64,000 bases of DNA from DASYQD01 sp963846495 (GCA_963846495.1 CAWJWP010000024.1:62001-126000), one strand, 5' to 3'. Counted from the first letter of the stretch, positions 10,081 to 20,649 are shown. Made by a program: numbers and translations. Notes: generated by a model not told the origin, from the letters alone.

Positions 10081-10448
10081 AGACTCGCGTCGACATGAGG
10101 AAGATCGCCAAGGGACTCGGCGCCACGCGTCGCGGGAAGGTTGCGGCGGCCGGCGGGTTCTTCGGCGCGATGCAGTTGCTCGCCGATGTCGAGACCAGGT
10201 TCCGCACCCCGGCCGGAGGTGGGCGGCCGACGGACCCTCGCTGGACGGAGCGGCGATTGGTGCCCCTTGCGCCGCAGACGCTGGAGCGCCTGGAGGAGAT
10301 CGCAGCCCGCGCGCGTGAGCACGGCGGCGTGAACCTCGAGCCCATGCAGCTCGCCGCCTTGCTGCTGGAGAAGACGACCGAGCAGCTGAGTGGAGACGAA
10401 GCCGAGCAGTTGGTCCTCCGCTCAGGGCGACACGGCAGGCCACGATAA
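10077..10448 (+). CDS. Hypothetical protein, second gene of the pair
   Basis: 123 residues, mostly helical, basic at both ends (KTRVDMRKIAKGLGATRRGK; GRHGRPR). A central PTDPRWTERRLVPLAP segment precedes a long amphipathic helix region (LERLEEIAARAREHG; LQ-free LAALLLEKTTEQL). No helix-turn-helix or enzyme motif is recognised. It overlaps the upstream gene by four bases. The charge pattern would suit nucleic-acid or partner-protein binding, but this is inference only. Confidence 0.6.
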   Translation: MKTRVDMRKIAKGLGATRRGKVAAAGGFFGAMQLLADVETRFRTPAGGGRPTDPRWTERRLVPLAPQTLERLEEIAARAREHGGVNLEPMQLAALLLEKTTEQLSGDEAEQLVLRSGRHGRPR

Positions 10449-10505
10449 GCCCACGCGCCGCAGCGCCAGGGTTGTAGGAGCTCTGCGGCTCCCGAAACCG
10501 GCGTC

Positions 10506-10575
10506 GTAGGGCGGGCTCGGCGCCCGCCGTGGTGCGCACAAGCGGCGCGGATGGCGGGCGCGGAGCCCGCCCTAC
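10506..10575. repeat. REP-like doublet (GTAGGG units facing outward)
   Basis: Two 23-base arms (10506-10528 and 10553-10575) are inverted copies with one mismatch, separated by 24 bases. Each starts or ends with GTAGGGCGGGC and contains an internal hairpin (GCGGGC...GCCCGC). This is the same unit design as the element in mfd and the singlet at 48200, but with GTAGGG outside. It lies in the intergenic gap after the hypothetical pair and could act as a transcription or mRNA boundary. Confidence 0.8.
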
Positions 10576-10656
10576 CGGCCTCGTCGCGCTGATTTGCCAA
10601 GGTGCTGAGGGAAATCCGCCGCCTTCTCCGCGTCCCTCCGCAAGGGAGGGCTCGAC

Positions 10657-13600
10657 ATGCGCGGTTTGGCTGGCGTCAGGCGGTGGATGCGGCTCCTCGT
10701 CCTCGGCGGCGTGGCGGCGGCGTCGATGGCGCAGATCGGGCCGCCGGTGACTCCCGGCTTCCCCAACGTGACGCAGGTGGCAGGGCAGCTCCTCTCCGGG
10801 CTCAATGCGCCGCAGCAGGGGCGGACGGCGATCGTCGCGTACCACAACGGCACGCTCTTCACGCTGCCCGAGCTGCCCGACAGCCAGCCGGGGTCGGACT
10901 TCCAGGTGCGGAGCTGGAACATCTCCGACCCGCGCAACCCGGTGGAGCTCGGGCAGCACGGCGTGTCGCCGATGCCGATCGGCGCGCATGGCTACATCCA
11001 CAGCGGGCCGTACGTGGTGCTCGGCCCCAACTGGCCGCCGCAGAGCCCGTGGACGTGGCGCGCCGACGCGCCCGGGCAGCTCACGCGCACGACCTTCCCC
11101 GGCCTGCTCGGCATCAGCGAGCGCGGCCACCTCTTCCAGCCCTGGTTCGCCGGCCACACCTACCGCATCTACAACTCCGACCGGCCCAACGCCTGGATCT
11201 CCAAGGACAACGTCACCTTCGCCACCTGGGACCACCTCGGGCTCACCGGCGTCATCGGCCATCCGTTCCTGATCGGCGACCTGTTGATCTTCGCCGCCGA
11301 GGAGAGTCGCACCGGCATCGCCACCTACGACGTCAGCAACCCGTCGAGCCCGGTGCTGCTCGACGTGCTGACGACCGGCGGCCCCGGCGGCTACTGGCCC
11401 GAGCTGTGGAGCGGCGACGGCAAGCTGTACGCCGTCTTCCCCTATCGCGACAGCGGCAACGGGATGCGCGTCGTCGACGTGACCGACCCCACCCACCTGC
11501 GGTTCATCGCCGACGTGCCGCTCGCGGGCGCGACCGCGGTCTACGCGCAGTTCCAGGACGAGTACGCCTTCATCGGCGACCACAAGATCGACATGCGCAC
11601 CTTCCGCTCGGTGCTCGACCTGCACGGCGCCACGGTGCCGCGCACCAACGACGGCGGCATCGGCATCGACACCAGCCAGTTCGCGCTGCCGCTGGGCAAC
11701 CTGCTCGTCACCGGCGGCATCGGGCCGAACCAGGGGATGGCGATCTGGGCGCACCAGTCGGAGCCCGACACCCGCGGGCCGGCGGTGACCTTCCACATCC
11801 CGCAGGCGGGGCGCACCAACTATCCCGTGGGCGCGCCGATCAGCCTGCTCATCCACGAGACGCTCGAGGGGACGACGATCGTCAACGGGCAGACGTTCAT
11901 CGTGCGGCCGGTCGGCGGCGCGGCGCTGCCCGGGCGGCTGGTCTTCTCGTTCGACGACGTGCTCACCTTCACGCCCGACCAGCCGCTCTTGCCCAACACG
12001 TCCTACGAGGTGGTGGTGCCGGCGGGCGGCATCAAGGACGTCGCCGGCAACGGCATCGTCGGCTACTCGTACACCTTCTCGACCGGCGCCACCGTGGGCG
12101 GCAACCTGGCGCCGGCGATCTCCTCGTTCGACGCCTCCGAGTACCCGGCGGCGCCGGGCGCCTCGGTGACGCTCAGCACCAGCGGCAGCGATCCCGAGGG
12201 GCAAGCGCTCGAGTACCGGTTCGACTTCGGCGACGGCTCGCCGCGCACGGCGTGGGCGAGCGCCACTTCCGCGCCGCACAGTTACGCCGCCGTCGGGCAC
12301 TACCGCGCGACGGTGCAGGCGCGCGACCCCTTGGGCTCGATCGCCAGCCGCTCGCTGGTCGTCACCGTGCTCGCGCCGCCGCAGGGGCCGGCGGCGACGG
12401 CGAGCAGCCAGCTCTTCTGCGACGGCGCGCAGCGGCGGGTGTGGACCGTCCACCCCGACCACGGCACGGTCGCGGCGCTCGACGCCGACACCCTCGACGT
12501 GCTCTTCGAGGTGCCGGCGTGCGCGGCGCCGCGCAGCGTGGCGCGCACCGCCAGCCGGCGAGGTGTGGGTCGCCTGCTCGGGCGACGATCGGCTGCGCGT
12601 GCTCGACGGCGGCTCCGGCGCGCCGCTCGCCGAGATCGCGACCGGCTACGGCAGCGCGCCGATGGGCGTCGCCACCTCGCCCAACGGCAACGTCGTCTAC
12701 GCCGCCTTCGACGGCAGCGGCGAGCTGCGCCGCTACGACGCGGCGAGCCGCCAGCAGACGGGCGCGGTGGCGCTCGGCCGCGGCGCGCACGCCATCGCGG
12801 TCGTGCCCGACGGCTCGCGGGTCCTGGTCACGCGCTTCCTCTCGCCGCGCGACCACGCCGAGGTGTGGGACGTCGCGGCGGCGAGCTTCACGCTGACGCG
12901 CACGCTGCGCATCCCCAAGCTCGGCGGCGAAGCGAACGTCGACACGCAGGCGACCGGCCGCGGCACGCTCAACTACCTCGCCTCGATCGTGGTGACGCCC
13001 GACGGCCGCAACGCCTGGGTGGCGGGCACCAAGCCCAACGTCGAGCGCGGTCTGCTCATCGGTCCCGACCTCGACAGCGACAACACGGTGCGCGCGGCCC
13101 TCGTCCAGCTCGACCTGCAGACCAATCGCGTGTCGCACACGCTCGACCTCGACAACAGCGACTCGCCGTCGGCGCTCGCCCTCTCGCCGCTCGGCGACTA
13201 CCTCTTCGCCACCCTGCAGGGCAACGACGAGGTGATGGTGCTCGACGCCCTCGCCACCCCGACCTCGGCCGGGCTCGGCGGGCTGGTCAACCGGCTGGCG
13301 GTCGGCGCCGCGCCGCAGGGCGCCTGCGCCGATGCGACGACGCGGCGCATCTTCGTCGAGGACTTCATGGGGCGGACGGTCACCGCGCTGCACACCGCCG
13401 ACCTCTTCGAGCGCGGCGACATCCAGGTGGCGCGCACGACCGTCGACACCGCGGCGAGCGAGGTGCTCGCCGCCGCCGTGCTCGCCGGCAAGCGGATGTT
13501 CTACAACTCGCGCGACCAGCGGATGAGCGCCGACGGCTACCTGTCGTGCGCCACCTGCCACGTCGACGCCGGCCACGACGGCCGGGTGTGGGACTTCACC

Positions 13601-14749
13601 GGCCGCGGCGAGGGGCTGCGCCGCACGCCGCTCCTGCGCGGCCGCGCCGGCACCGGCGCCGGCAACGTCCACTGGAGCGCCAACTTCGACGAGATCCAGG
13701 ACTTCGAGGGTGACATCCGCAACCACTTCGGCGGCCAGGGCTTCATGGACGACGACGACTTCGCGGCGACGGCGGCGCCGCTCGGGCCGCCGAAGGCGGG
13801 GCTGTCGCCCGAGCTCGACGCGCTCGCCGCCTACCTCGCCTCGCTCGACGGCGCCGCGCTGCCGCGCAGCCCGCAGCGGCCGGGCGGCGCGCTGTCGGCG
13901 CAGGCGATGCGCGGGCAGACCCAATTCGTCGCCCTCGGCTGCGCGAGCTGCCACGCCGGGCCGATGCTCACCGACAGCACGCTCGGCGCGGGCCTGCTGC
14001 ACGACGTGGGGACGCTGCGCACCACGTCGGGCGGCCGCCTCGGCGGGCCGCTGCCCGGCATCGACACGCCGAGCCTGCTCGGCGTCTTCGCCGGCGGCCC
14101 CTATTTCCACGATGGCTCGGCGCCGACGCTCGACGACGTCTTCACCACGGCCGGCGGCCGCGTCATCGGCGGCGAGACGGCGACGCCGAGCGGCGGCGCC
14201 GACATCGTCAACCAGTTCGTCGACCTCAACTTCGACGACACCGTGCGCGGCCGCGCCCTCGCGCGCTTGAACGGCGTCGGCGCGCGTATCACCTTCGGCG
14301 GCGTCGACGGCGGCCCGGGCGGCACCGGCGCGCTCGAGCTGCGCTACAGCGACGGCGGCGTGACGGCGGTCGACGTGGTCGTCAACGGCGTCGTACGCGC
14401 ACTGTCGCTGCCGTCGAGCGACAACGATCCGTTCTGGCGCCTCACCAACTGGCGCACCGTGCGGCTCGAAGGGATCGCCTGGAACGCCGGCGCCGCCAAC
14501 ACCATCGAGGTGGTCACCCGCGGCACCGGCTTTCCGCGGCTCGGCGTCGACGAGATCCTGGTGTCGACGGCCGCCGACTTGGCCGCGGCGGCGCCGCACC
14601 GCGTGGCGCTCACGCTCTCGGCAGCGGAGCGCGCAGACCTCATCGCGTATCTTGGGTCGCTCGACGCCCAGGACGGCACCATCCACGAGCTCTTGAGCGA
14701 CGGCTTCGAGCGCGGCTCGACGGGAGCTTGGTCGACGGCGACGCAGTAG
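10657..14749 (+). CDS. Giant secreted LVIVD / PKD / beta-propeller / di-haem cytochrome c protein (one frameshift)
   Basis: About 1363 residues once the frame is restored. Signal peptide (residues about 8-25), then an LVIVD-type beta-propeller, an Ig-like Big domain (residues about 370-480), a PKD domain (YRFDFGDGSPRTAW, about 525-570), a second YVTN-type propeller and a C-terminal cytochrome-peroxidase-like part. The last part has two haem sites, CATCH and CASCH, and a later carbohydrate-binding-like beta stretch. The end reads SDGFERGSTGAWS, a motif repeated on other secreted proteins here. A one-base insertion near 12553 separates the halves; the second frame resumes VWVACSGDDRLRV at once. 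SD AAGGGAGGG precedes the ATG. Probably a periplasmic or surface redox protein; substrate unknown. Confidence 0.8.
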
Positions 14750-14760
14750 GGCGCGCGGCC

Positions 14761-14780
14761 GGCGGCGGCGAGCCGCCGCC
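14761..14780. terminator. GC hairpin after the cytochrome protein
   Basis: GGCGGCGG-CGAG-CCGCCGCC forms a perfect 8-bp stem with a tetraloop 12 bases after the stop at 14749. There is no T-tract, so intrinsic termination is uncertain. Confidence 0.35.
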
Positions 14781-14790
14781 CGGCGCGTGC

Positions 14791-14802
14791 TAGCCTGCGC
14801 GC
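14791..14802 (+). promoter_or_regulatory. Candidate leaderless promoter before an ATC start
   Basis: TAGCCT (14791-14796) is followed by GCGCGC and then ATC at 14803. The same TAG is an in-frame stop, which fixes the upstream limit of the reading frame. Confidence 0.4.
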
Positions 14803-15636
14803 ATCCGCGGACGCTGGCTGCCCGCCCTCTTTCTCCTCCTCGCCTGCCAGCGCGAGGCGCCGATCTCCGCCGACGTGGTGGCGCGCATCGCCGACCAGTC
14901 GGTGCCGTACTCCCGGTTCGAGGAGTTCTTGCGCAAGCAGGTGGGCGAAGGCGCCGGGGCGCTCGACAGCCGCGTGCTGTCGCGCCTGCTCGACCAGTTC
15001 CTCGACGCCGAGCTGCTGACGCGTCTCGCCGTCGAGGAGAAGCGAGTGCCGCCGGGCGGCAAGGGGCGCCAGGCGCTCGACTCGCTGCTCGCCGACGCCG
15101 ACACGCCGGTGGAGCGCGTCGAGGCAGAGCAGTACTACCGCACGCACCAGCAGGAGTTCGCGCTGCCGGAGCGGCTGCGTCTCCATCACCTGCTGGTGGC
15201 CACCGCCGGCGAGGCGCGCCGCATCGAGGAGCGACTGGGCGCCGGCGAGGACTTCACGGCGCTGGCGCGCGAGCTGTCGCTCGATCCCAGCGCGCCCGGC
15301 GGCGGCGACCAAGGGGAGATCGCCGTCGACGACCTGCCGCCCGGTTTCGCGGCGCAGGTGGCGCGCCTGCAGCACGGCGAGGTGAGCGAGCCCATCCAGG
15401 CGAGCGACGGCTGGCACCTCTTCCGCCTCGACGAGCGGCTGGAGGCGCGGTTGCGCACTTTCGACGAGGTCGAAGGCGAGATCACCGACCGCCTGCGCCG
15501 GCAGCGCGGCGACGCCCTGCTCGCTCGCCGGCTGGCCGAAGCGGCCGACAAGTACAATGTCGTCGTCTACGCGCAGAACCTGCCCTTCGACTACCGCGGC
15601 GACTATCCCCGCGCCGATCAAAGAGAGAGCCGATGA
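14803..15636 (+). CDS. Parvulin-type peptidyl-prolyl isomerase lipoprotein, likely ATC start
   Basis: About 277 residues. Codons from ATC 14803 give (M)RGRWLPALFLLLLAC, a complete short lipoprotein signal with lipobox LLAC. An in-frame TAG at 14791 leaves no ATG, GTG or TTG before GTG 14875, which would remove the signal. The SurA-like N-terminal helices are followed by a PpiC rotamase domain (residues about 125-220: RLHHLLVATAGEARR, DEDF-like GAGEDFTALARELS, GWHLFRLDERLEA). It should act in the periplasm on outer-membrane protein folding. Its stop overlaps the surA start (ATGA at 15633), so the two chaperones form an operon. Confidence 0.8.
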   Translation: MRGRWLPALFLLLACQREAPISADVVARIADQSVPYSRFEEFLRKQVGEGAGALDSRVLSRLLDQFLDAELLTRLAVEEKRVPPGGKGRQALDSLLADADTPVERVEAEQYYRTHQQEFALPERLRLHHLLVATAGEARRIEERLGAGEDFTALARELSLDPSAPGGGDQGEIAVDDLPPGFAAQVARLQHGEVSEPIQASDGWHLFRLDERLEARLRTFDEVEGEITDRLRRQRGDALLARRLAEAADKYNVVVYAQNLPFDYRGDYPRADQRESR

Positions 15637-16790
15637 GACGACCGATGCGAGCCCTTCCGTTGCTTCTCGCCGGCGCCGCGCTGCTGCCCGCGGCCGCGGC
15701 CTTCGCGCAGACCCTGCTCATCGACCGCATCGTGGTGCGCGTCAACGACCGCATCGCCACGATGATGGACTTCCAGCGCCAGCTCGCCGACCGCAAGCAG
15801 GCGATCCTCGCCGACCCCGGCATGCCCGACCCGCGGCGCCAGGAGCTGCTGCAGGAGGCCGGCCGCGACGTGCTCACCGACATGTATCAGGAGCTGTTGC
15901 TGCTCTCCCGTGCCGACCAGCTGGGCGCGCGCGCCACCGACGCCGACGTCGACAAGGCGCTGGCGCAGACGCGCGAGCGCATGAACCTCCAGGACGACGC
16001 GCAGTTCCAGCGCGCGCTCCAGGATGGCGGCCTCACCGAGGAGGGGCTGCGCGACCGGCTGCGCCAGAACATCCTGGTGCAGGAGGTGATGGGGCGCGAG
16101 GTGCACCCGCGGCTGCGCGTCGACGAGGACGAGATCCGCCGCTACTACCGCGAGCACGCGGCCGACTTCACTAACCCCGAGGGCGTGCGGCTGCAGGACG
16201 TGGTGGTGCTCGAGGAAGGGCGCGACGCCGATGCGGTGGCGGCGACCGCGCGCGAGGTGCACGCCGCGCTAGCGGGCGGCAAGGCGGCCGAGGAAGTAGT
16301 GAAGGAGCATGGCGCGGCGACGCAGCTCGTCGACCTCGGCTGGGTCAACGCCGGCGACCTCGACGCCGAGCTGGAAAAGGCGGCCTGGGGGCTGCAGCCC
16401 GGCGGCGTCACCGCGCCGGTGCGCGGCCGCGGCGGCTTGCACGTCGTCAAGCTGCTCGAGCGGCGGGCGGCGGCGGTGCGCTCGTTCGACGAGGTCAAGG
16501 AGCAGGTCGCGGCTCGCCTCGAGCAGAGCCACCTCGGCGTGGAGTACGGGAAGTACCTGCGCGAGCTCGAGGGGCGCTCCTACATCACCTTGAAGGTGCC
16601 GCCGGAGGCCGAGGGCTTCACCGGCCTCGCGGCCGCCGGCGAGGCGCCGACCGGCAACGAGGGCCTCGAAGAGCTAGCGCCCGAGCGGCCGGCGACGCCG
16701 ACGAAGCCGGGCGGCGCCAAGCCGGCCTCGCCGCCGCAGCAACAGCCGAAGCCGGCGCAGCCGGCGGCCACGCCTCCGCCGCCGGGGTAG
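15633..16790 (+). CDS. surA: SurA-family periplasmic chaperone / peptidyl-prolyl isomerase
   Basis: 385 residues. Signal peptide (residues about 6-22, cleavage AFA-Q). The SurA N-terminal domain starts VVRVNDRIATMMDF, a feature of the family, and continues through DLYQELLL-like DMYQELLLLSRADQLG and the MREVxPRxR-type linker. A PpiC domain covers about residues 180-290 (LVDLGWVNAGDLD, GGLHVVKLLERR). The C-terminus is an extended Pro/Ala-rich tail (from about 340). The tail is unlike E. coli SurA and may span the periplasm or contact peptidoglycan. ATGA overlap with the upstream PpiC lipoprotein shows coupling. Confidence 0.85.
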   Translation: MRRPMRALPLLLAGAALLPAAAAFAQTLLIDRIVVRVNDRIATMMDFQRQLADRKQAILADPGMPDPRRQELLQEAGRDVLTDMYQELLLLSRADQLGARATDADVDKALAQTRERMNLQDDAQFQRALQDGGLTEEGLRDRLRQNILVQEVMGREVHPRLRVDEDEIRRYYREHAADFTNPEGVRLQDVVVLEEGRDADAVAATAREVHAALAGGKAAEEVVKEHGAATQLVDLGWVNAGDLDAELEKAAWGLQPGGVTAPVRGRGGLHVVKLLERRAAAVRSFDEVKEQVAARLEQSHLGVEYGKYLRELEGRSYITLKVPPEAEGFTGLAAAGEAPTGNEGLEELAPERPATPTKPGGAKPASPPQQQPKPAQPAATPPPPG

Positions 16791-16807
16791 TACGGCGGCG
16801 GCCCAAC

Positions 16808-16911
16808 CGTCATCGCGAGGGCCCGAAGGGTCCGTGGCGATCTCGATCTCGCATGCGCCACGGCGCGTGAAGGATCGAGATTGCTTCGTCGCTTCGCTCC
16901 TCGCAATGACG
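16808..16911. repeat. Palindromic intergenic repeat of the GTCATTGCGAGG type
   Basis: The outer arms CGTCATCGCGAGG (16808-16820) and CCTCGCAATGACG (16899-16911) are inverted with one mismatch. Inner segments GCGATCTCGATC and GATCGAGATTGC also pair with one mismatch. Sequences with CCTCGCAATGAC ends are dispersed in many bacterial genomes, where they are thought to be non-autonomous mobile repeats. It sits directly after surA. Confidence 0.75.
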
Positions 16912-16950
16912 GGTTGAGCTTCATCCTCGCAGTGACGGGTTGAGCTTCAT
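16899..16950 (+). repeat. 26-bp tandem repeat, two copies
   Basis: Copies at 16899-16924 and 16925-16950 differ at one base (CAATGAC versus CAGTGAC) and each ends GGGTTGAGCTTCAT. The first copy includes the right arm of the adjacent palindromic element, so the duplication probably arose from it. Confidence 0.8.
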
Positions 16951-17136
16951 CTCGAGAGCCCGCACCGGGGACCGCGGCCGGCTCTCGCTGCTGAGGGTTT
17001 TCCCTCCCCTTCGCTGAGGGGCTCCCGCGACGCGCCGGCTCCTCGCCTCCCCCTAGCCTGAGCGTGCAGTCGGAGCCGCAGGGCGTCAGCCGCCCGCGGC
17101 CCGCGAAAAACGCTCACGAGCCAAAGGGGGTTTACG

Positions 17137-20100
17137 GTGAAGAGAGGGACTCTCGGTTCTCTTGTCGCGCTGCTGCTGCTCGCGCTGCCGGCGAGCGCTC
17201 AGCTCGCCACTACGACGGTGATCCTCGAGCTCTCCGGCGACGCCGGCGCGGTGTGGAAGGCCAAGCGCACCGCGCAGGGCCAGTCGACGAGCGCCGCGCA
17301 GCTCGATGCGTACCGCGGCCAGCTCGCGTCTGCCCAGGACGCGGTGATCGCGGCCGCGACGTCGCGCGGCTTGTCGGTGAGCCTCGACCGCGCGCCGGTC
17401 TACGGCGCCAACCATGCCGTCGCCGGCAACGTCGACCTGCGCTACACGCTGGTCTACAACGGCGTGGCGGTGAAGGTGCCGGTCGTGCAGGTCGCCGCGC
17501 TCGCCGCGGTGCCCGGGGTCAAGAAGGTGCACCGCTCGCAGATGCTGCGCACCTCGCTCGATCGCAGCGTGCAGCTACATCAAGGCGCCGAACCTCTACG
17601 GCTCGCCGGCTGCCCTCGGCCCCTTCGACCTGCCGCGCGGCATCGAGGGGCAGAACATGGTGGTGGCGGTGATCGACACCGGCATCGAGTGGCATCACGA
17701 GATGTTCGGCGGCGACCCGACGCCGCCGCGGCTCGGCATCGCGCCGCCCGCCGCCCTCGTCGGCAGCAACCAGAAGGTCGTCTACTACCTGCCGTTCGGC
17801 GACTTCGCGGTCGAGGACGGCGTCGGCCACGGCACCCACGTCGCCTCGACCGCCGCCGGCTACCGCGGCTACACGGCCGGCGCCGACGGCATCCCGCTCA
17901 ACGCCGACGACGTGGTCGTCCACGGCGTGGCGCCGCAGGCGAAGATCATGGCCTACGGCGTGTGCGCCAACGCGCTGTCGATCGTCGGCTCGCTGACCGG
18001 CGCCATCGGCGGCTGCTTGAACGTCTACACCATGCTGGCGCTCGAGGACGCGGTGTCGCCGCGCACGCTCACCGGCTTCGCCAAGCCGGTGGCGAGCGTC
18101 ATCAACCTCTCGCTGGGCGGCGACTACGGGACGCCCGACGATCCGACCGCCGTCGCCTGCTCCAACGCGGCGCTGATGGGCGCCGTCGTCGTGGCCGCCG
18201 CCGGCAACTCCGGCGACGTGGCGGGCATCGTCGGCTCGCCGTCGACCGGCACGCGCGTCATCTCGGTGGCGGCGAGCAACGATCCCGGCGTGGCGCCCAA
18301 CGGCGTCGTGCCGCTCAGCCGCTTCCGGCGGCGCGCTACCCGGGGCACCGGCGATCCGCGCCGTGGTCGCTCCCGAATCGAACGCCGCCCAGCCTTACAA
18401 CGGCGGCATCGAGGCGCATTACGTCTTCGCGGACATTGCCGACGACCCCAACATGGTGCCCGCCGCGGTGCAGGGGAACATCTGCCTCGTCGAGCGCGGC
18501 TCGACGGTGAGCGAGTCGAACACCGGCAACGGCACCGGGCTGTGGGCGGTGAAGGCGGCCAACTGCCAGGCCAAGGGTGCCATCGCCGTCGTCGGCTTCA
18601 ACAACGTCCCCGGACCGGTGGGCTCGGTGCTCGCCCCCTCGGCGCTGCCGGTCTTCACCATCTCGCGCGAGGATGGTCTCTACCTACGCGACACGCTGGG
18701 CTTCCAGGCGAGCGGTATCTCGAACAACCGCATCCGCCTCACCGGTCCCGACCCGTCGCTCTACGCCGGCGAGATCGCCGGCTTCAGCTCGCGCGGCCCG
18801 GTCGCCGGGCTGGGCCAGATCAAGCCCGACCTCGCGGCGCCCGGCGAGGCGATCGTCGCCGCGGTGCCTCCGGCGAGCCTGATGGGCGGCCTCGCCGCCG
18901 CCGACAGCTACGGCCCCAGCTACGGCGACGCGCAGGGCACCAGCATGGCGACGCCCCACGTCGCCGGCGCCGCCACCCTCGTCAAGCAAGCCAACCCCAG
19001 CTGGCACCCCGACTACGTGCGCACGGCGCTGCAGAACACGGCGACGCCAATTCCGCGACGCGAGCGGCACGCCGGCGGCTTACGGCAGCGGCAACTTCCC
19101 CATCCACGCGCAGGGCGCGGGGTTGATCGACACTGCCGCCGCGGCGCGCGCCAAGGCGCTCCTCGGCGTCAAGGGCGACGGCGTGGCGAAGCCCTTCATC
19201 TTGGGCAGCCACTCCTTCGGCGCCGCGCCTATCCTCGGCAATGAGTGCTCGAATGCGTTCTCGGTAGGGCTCGACCTCGTCGACCTGCGCGGGACCGGCG
19301 GCACTTACTCGATCCGCGCCTACCCGAACCGCAACACCGATGCGGCGGCGGCGACGTTCACCGTGCCGTCGTCGGTGACCGTGCCGCCCGGCGGCTCGAC
19401 GCGCTTCGACGCCGCGATCGCGGTGAACGGCAGCGCCTACGGCGGCAGCCAGGCCGACCTGCAGTGGTACGTCGTCGCCGAGCGCAGCGACGGCAGCGAG
19501 AAGCTGGCGGTGCCGATGCTGCTGCGCGCCACGCCCTCGGTGCCGGGCGCGGCGATCGGCGGCGTCCACGACGTGGTGCAGACGGTCGAGGGCTCGGTGC
19601 CCGGCGGCACGCCGGCCGTCGTCTTCCAGTCCAACAACGCGATCACGGTGCCGACCGGCACGCAGCGCATCCAGGCGCTCGTCGAGGGCGACGACTTCGT
19701 CAGCGGCGTCCCGGTACCGAGTGAGATCGACCTCTACCTGCTCTACGAGGACGGCAGCGAGGACGGCGTGGTGGTGGCTTCGTCGACATCGCTCGGCAAT
19801 CACGAGTACCTGTCGTACGACGCGCCGGTGCCCGGCACCTACAACGTGCGCGTGCGCAGCGAGACCGGCGGGCCGGCGAGCTTCACGCTCACCATCACCC
19901 AGACGCAGGCGGCGACGCCGGACCCGGCGAGCCTCGCCGCGGTCGCCACCGAGTACGTCGACCAGACCGGCGGGGCGGTCGACTTCGACGGCGCCTTCAC
20001 CCTGTCGTGGACGGGCGGCGGCCACGAGACCGGGTTCTCGGTCGAGCAGCGTTCCGGCGGCGGCGCGTGGCAGCGGCTCGCGCTGGCGGCGGCCGACGCG

Positions 20101-20586
20101 CGCTCGTACGCCGTCTCCGGCCTCGCCAACGGCAGCTACGAGTACCGCATCGTCGCCCACTACCCGGGCGCGCTGTGCACCTACGTCGCGGCGCCGAGCA
20201 ACGCGCGCTCGGTCACCGTCGAGCGCCGGCAGGCGACCGACGCCACCGCGACGACGCGGGTGATGATCAGCCGCACCTCGTTCAGCAACGGCGTCATGGA
20301 GGTCGACTTCGTGCTGCGCAACGACGGCACGGCTGCGTTGTCCAACCCGATGACGCTCTCCGTCGTCGGCGTCTCGAGCCCGCAGGTCCACGTGCTCAAC
20401 GCCGACAACTCCGGCAGCGGCACCAGCGCCGTCGACCCGGCGCGCTTCAGCTACGCCGCTACGGTGGGCGGCGAGACCCTGGCGCCGGGCGAGACGAGCG
20501 CGCCGCGCACGGTGCGCTTCCAGAACCCCGACGGCGAGCTCTTCCGCGCTGACGTCCTGGTGTCCGGCTACCTGCCGGCGCCGTAA
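17137..20586 (+). CDS. Secreted subtilisin-family (S8) protease with PA domain (three frameshifts)
   Basis: About 1148 residues after three +1 shifts near 17570, 18319 and 19050 are removed. Signal peptide (residues 1-22). An inhibitor-like prodomain extends to about 145. The catalytic domain has Asp in VIDTGIEWHHEMFGG, His in GHGTHVASTAAG and Ser in GTSMATPHVAGAA. A protease-associated insert (about residues 410-510, NGTGLWAVKAANCQAKGAIA) lies between His and Ser, as in Vpr-like enzymes. The C-terminal third is beta-rich with an FN3-like part (TGFSVEQRSGGGAWQRL). GTG start with SD AAGGGGGT. The catalytic triad survives, so an intact gene is likely. Role: extracellular protein breakdown. Confidence 0.85.
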
Positions 20587-20621
20587 ACCGCATCGGCCTC
20601 GCGAGGCCTGCTCAAACGCAA

Positions 20622-20649
20622 GCGCCCCCTGCCGCACGGCAGGGGGCGC
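20622..20649. terminator. Bidirectional terminator hairpin
   Basis: GCGCCCCCTGCC and GGCAGGGGGCGC form a perfect 12-bp stem with loop GCAC, between the convergent protease and TonB receptor genes. The right flank is ATCCGTTTA; on the minus strand the flank is TTGCGTTT, giving short T-rich runs on both sides. Confidence 0.8.

Larger units (their letters stand above)
16791..17136. other. Intergenic region with palindromic repeat
   Basis: About 350 bases. The first part is the palindromic element (16808-16911) and tandem repeat (16899-16950). After that only a short G/T-rich stretch, and the ribosome site AAAGGGGGT before GTG 17137, are recognised. Confidence 0.6.

Noticed and set aside
9646..14686. 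Very long minus-strand ORFs (938 and 774 codons) opposite the cytochrome fusion gene
   Set aside because: They are antisense shadows of a high-GC gene: Arg/Ala/Gly-biased translation with no family motif, while the plus strand has signal peptide, PKD and CxxCH motifs.
16808..16950. CRISPR-like array
   Set aside because: Only two direct copies, no spacers of uniform length and no cas genes.
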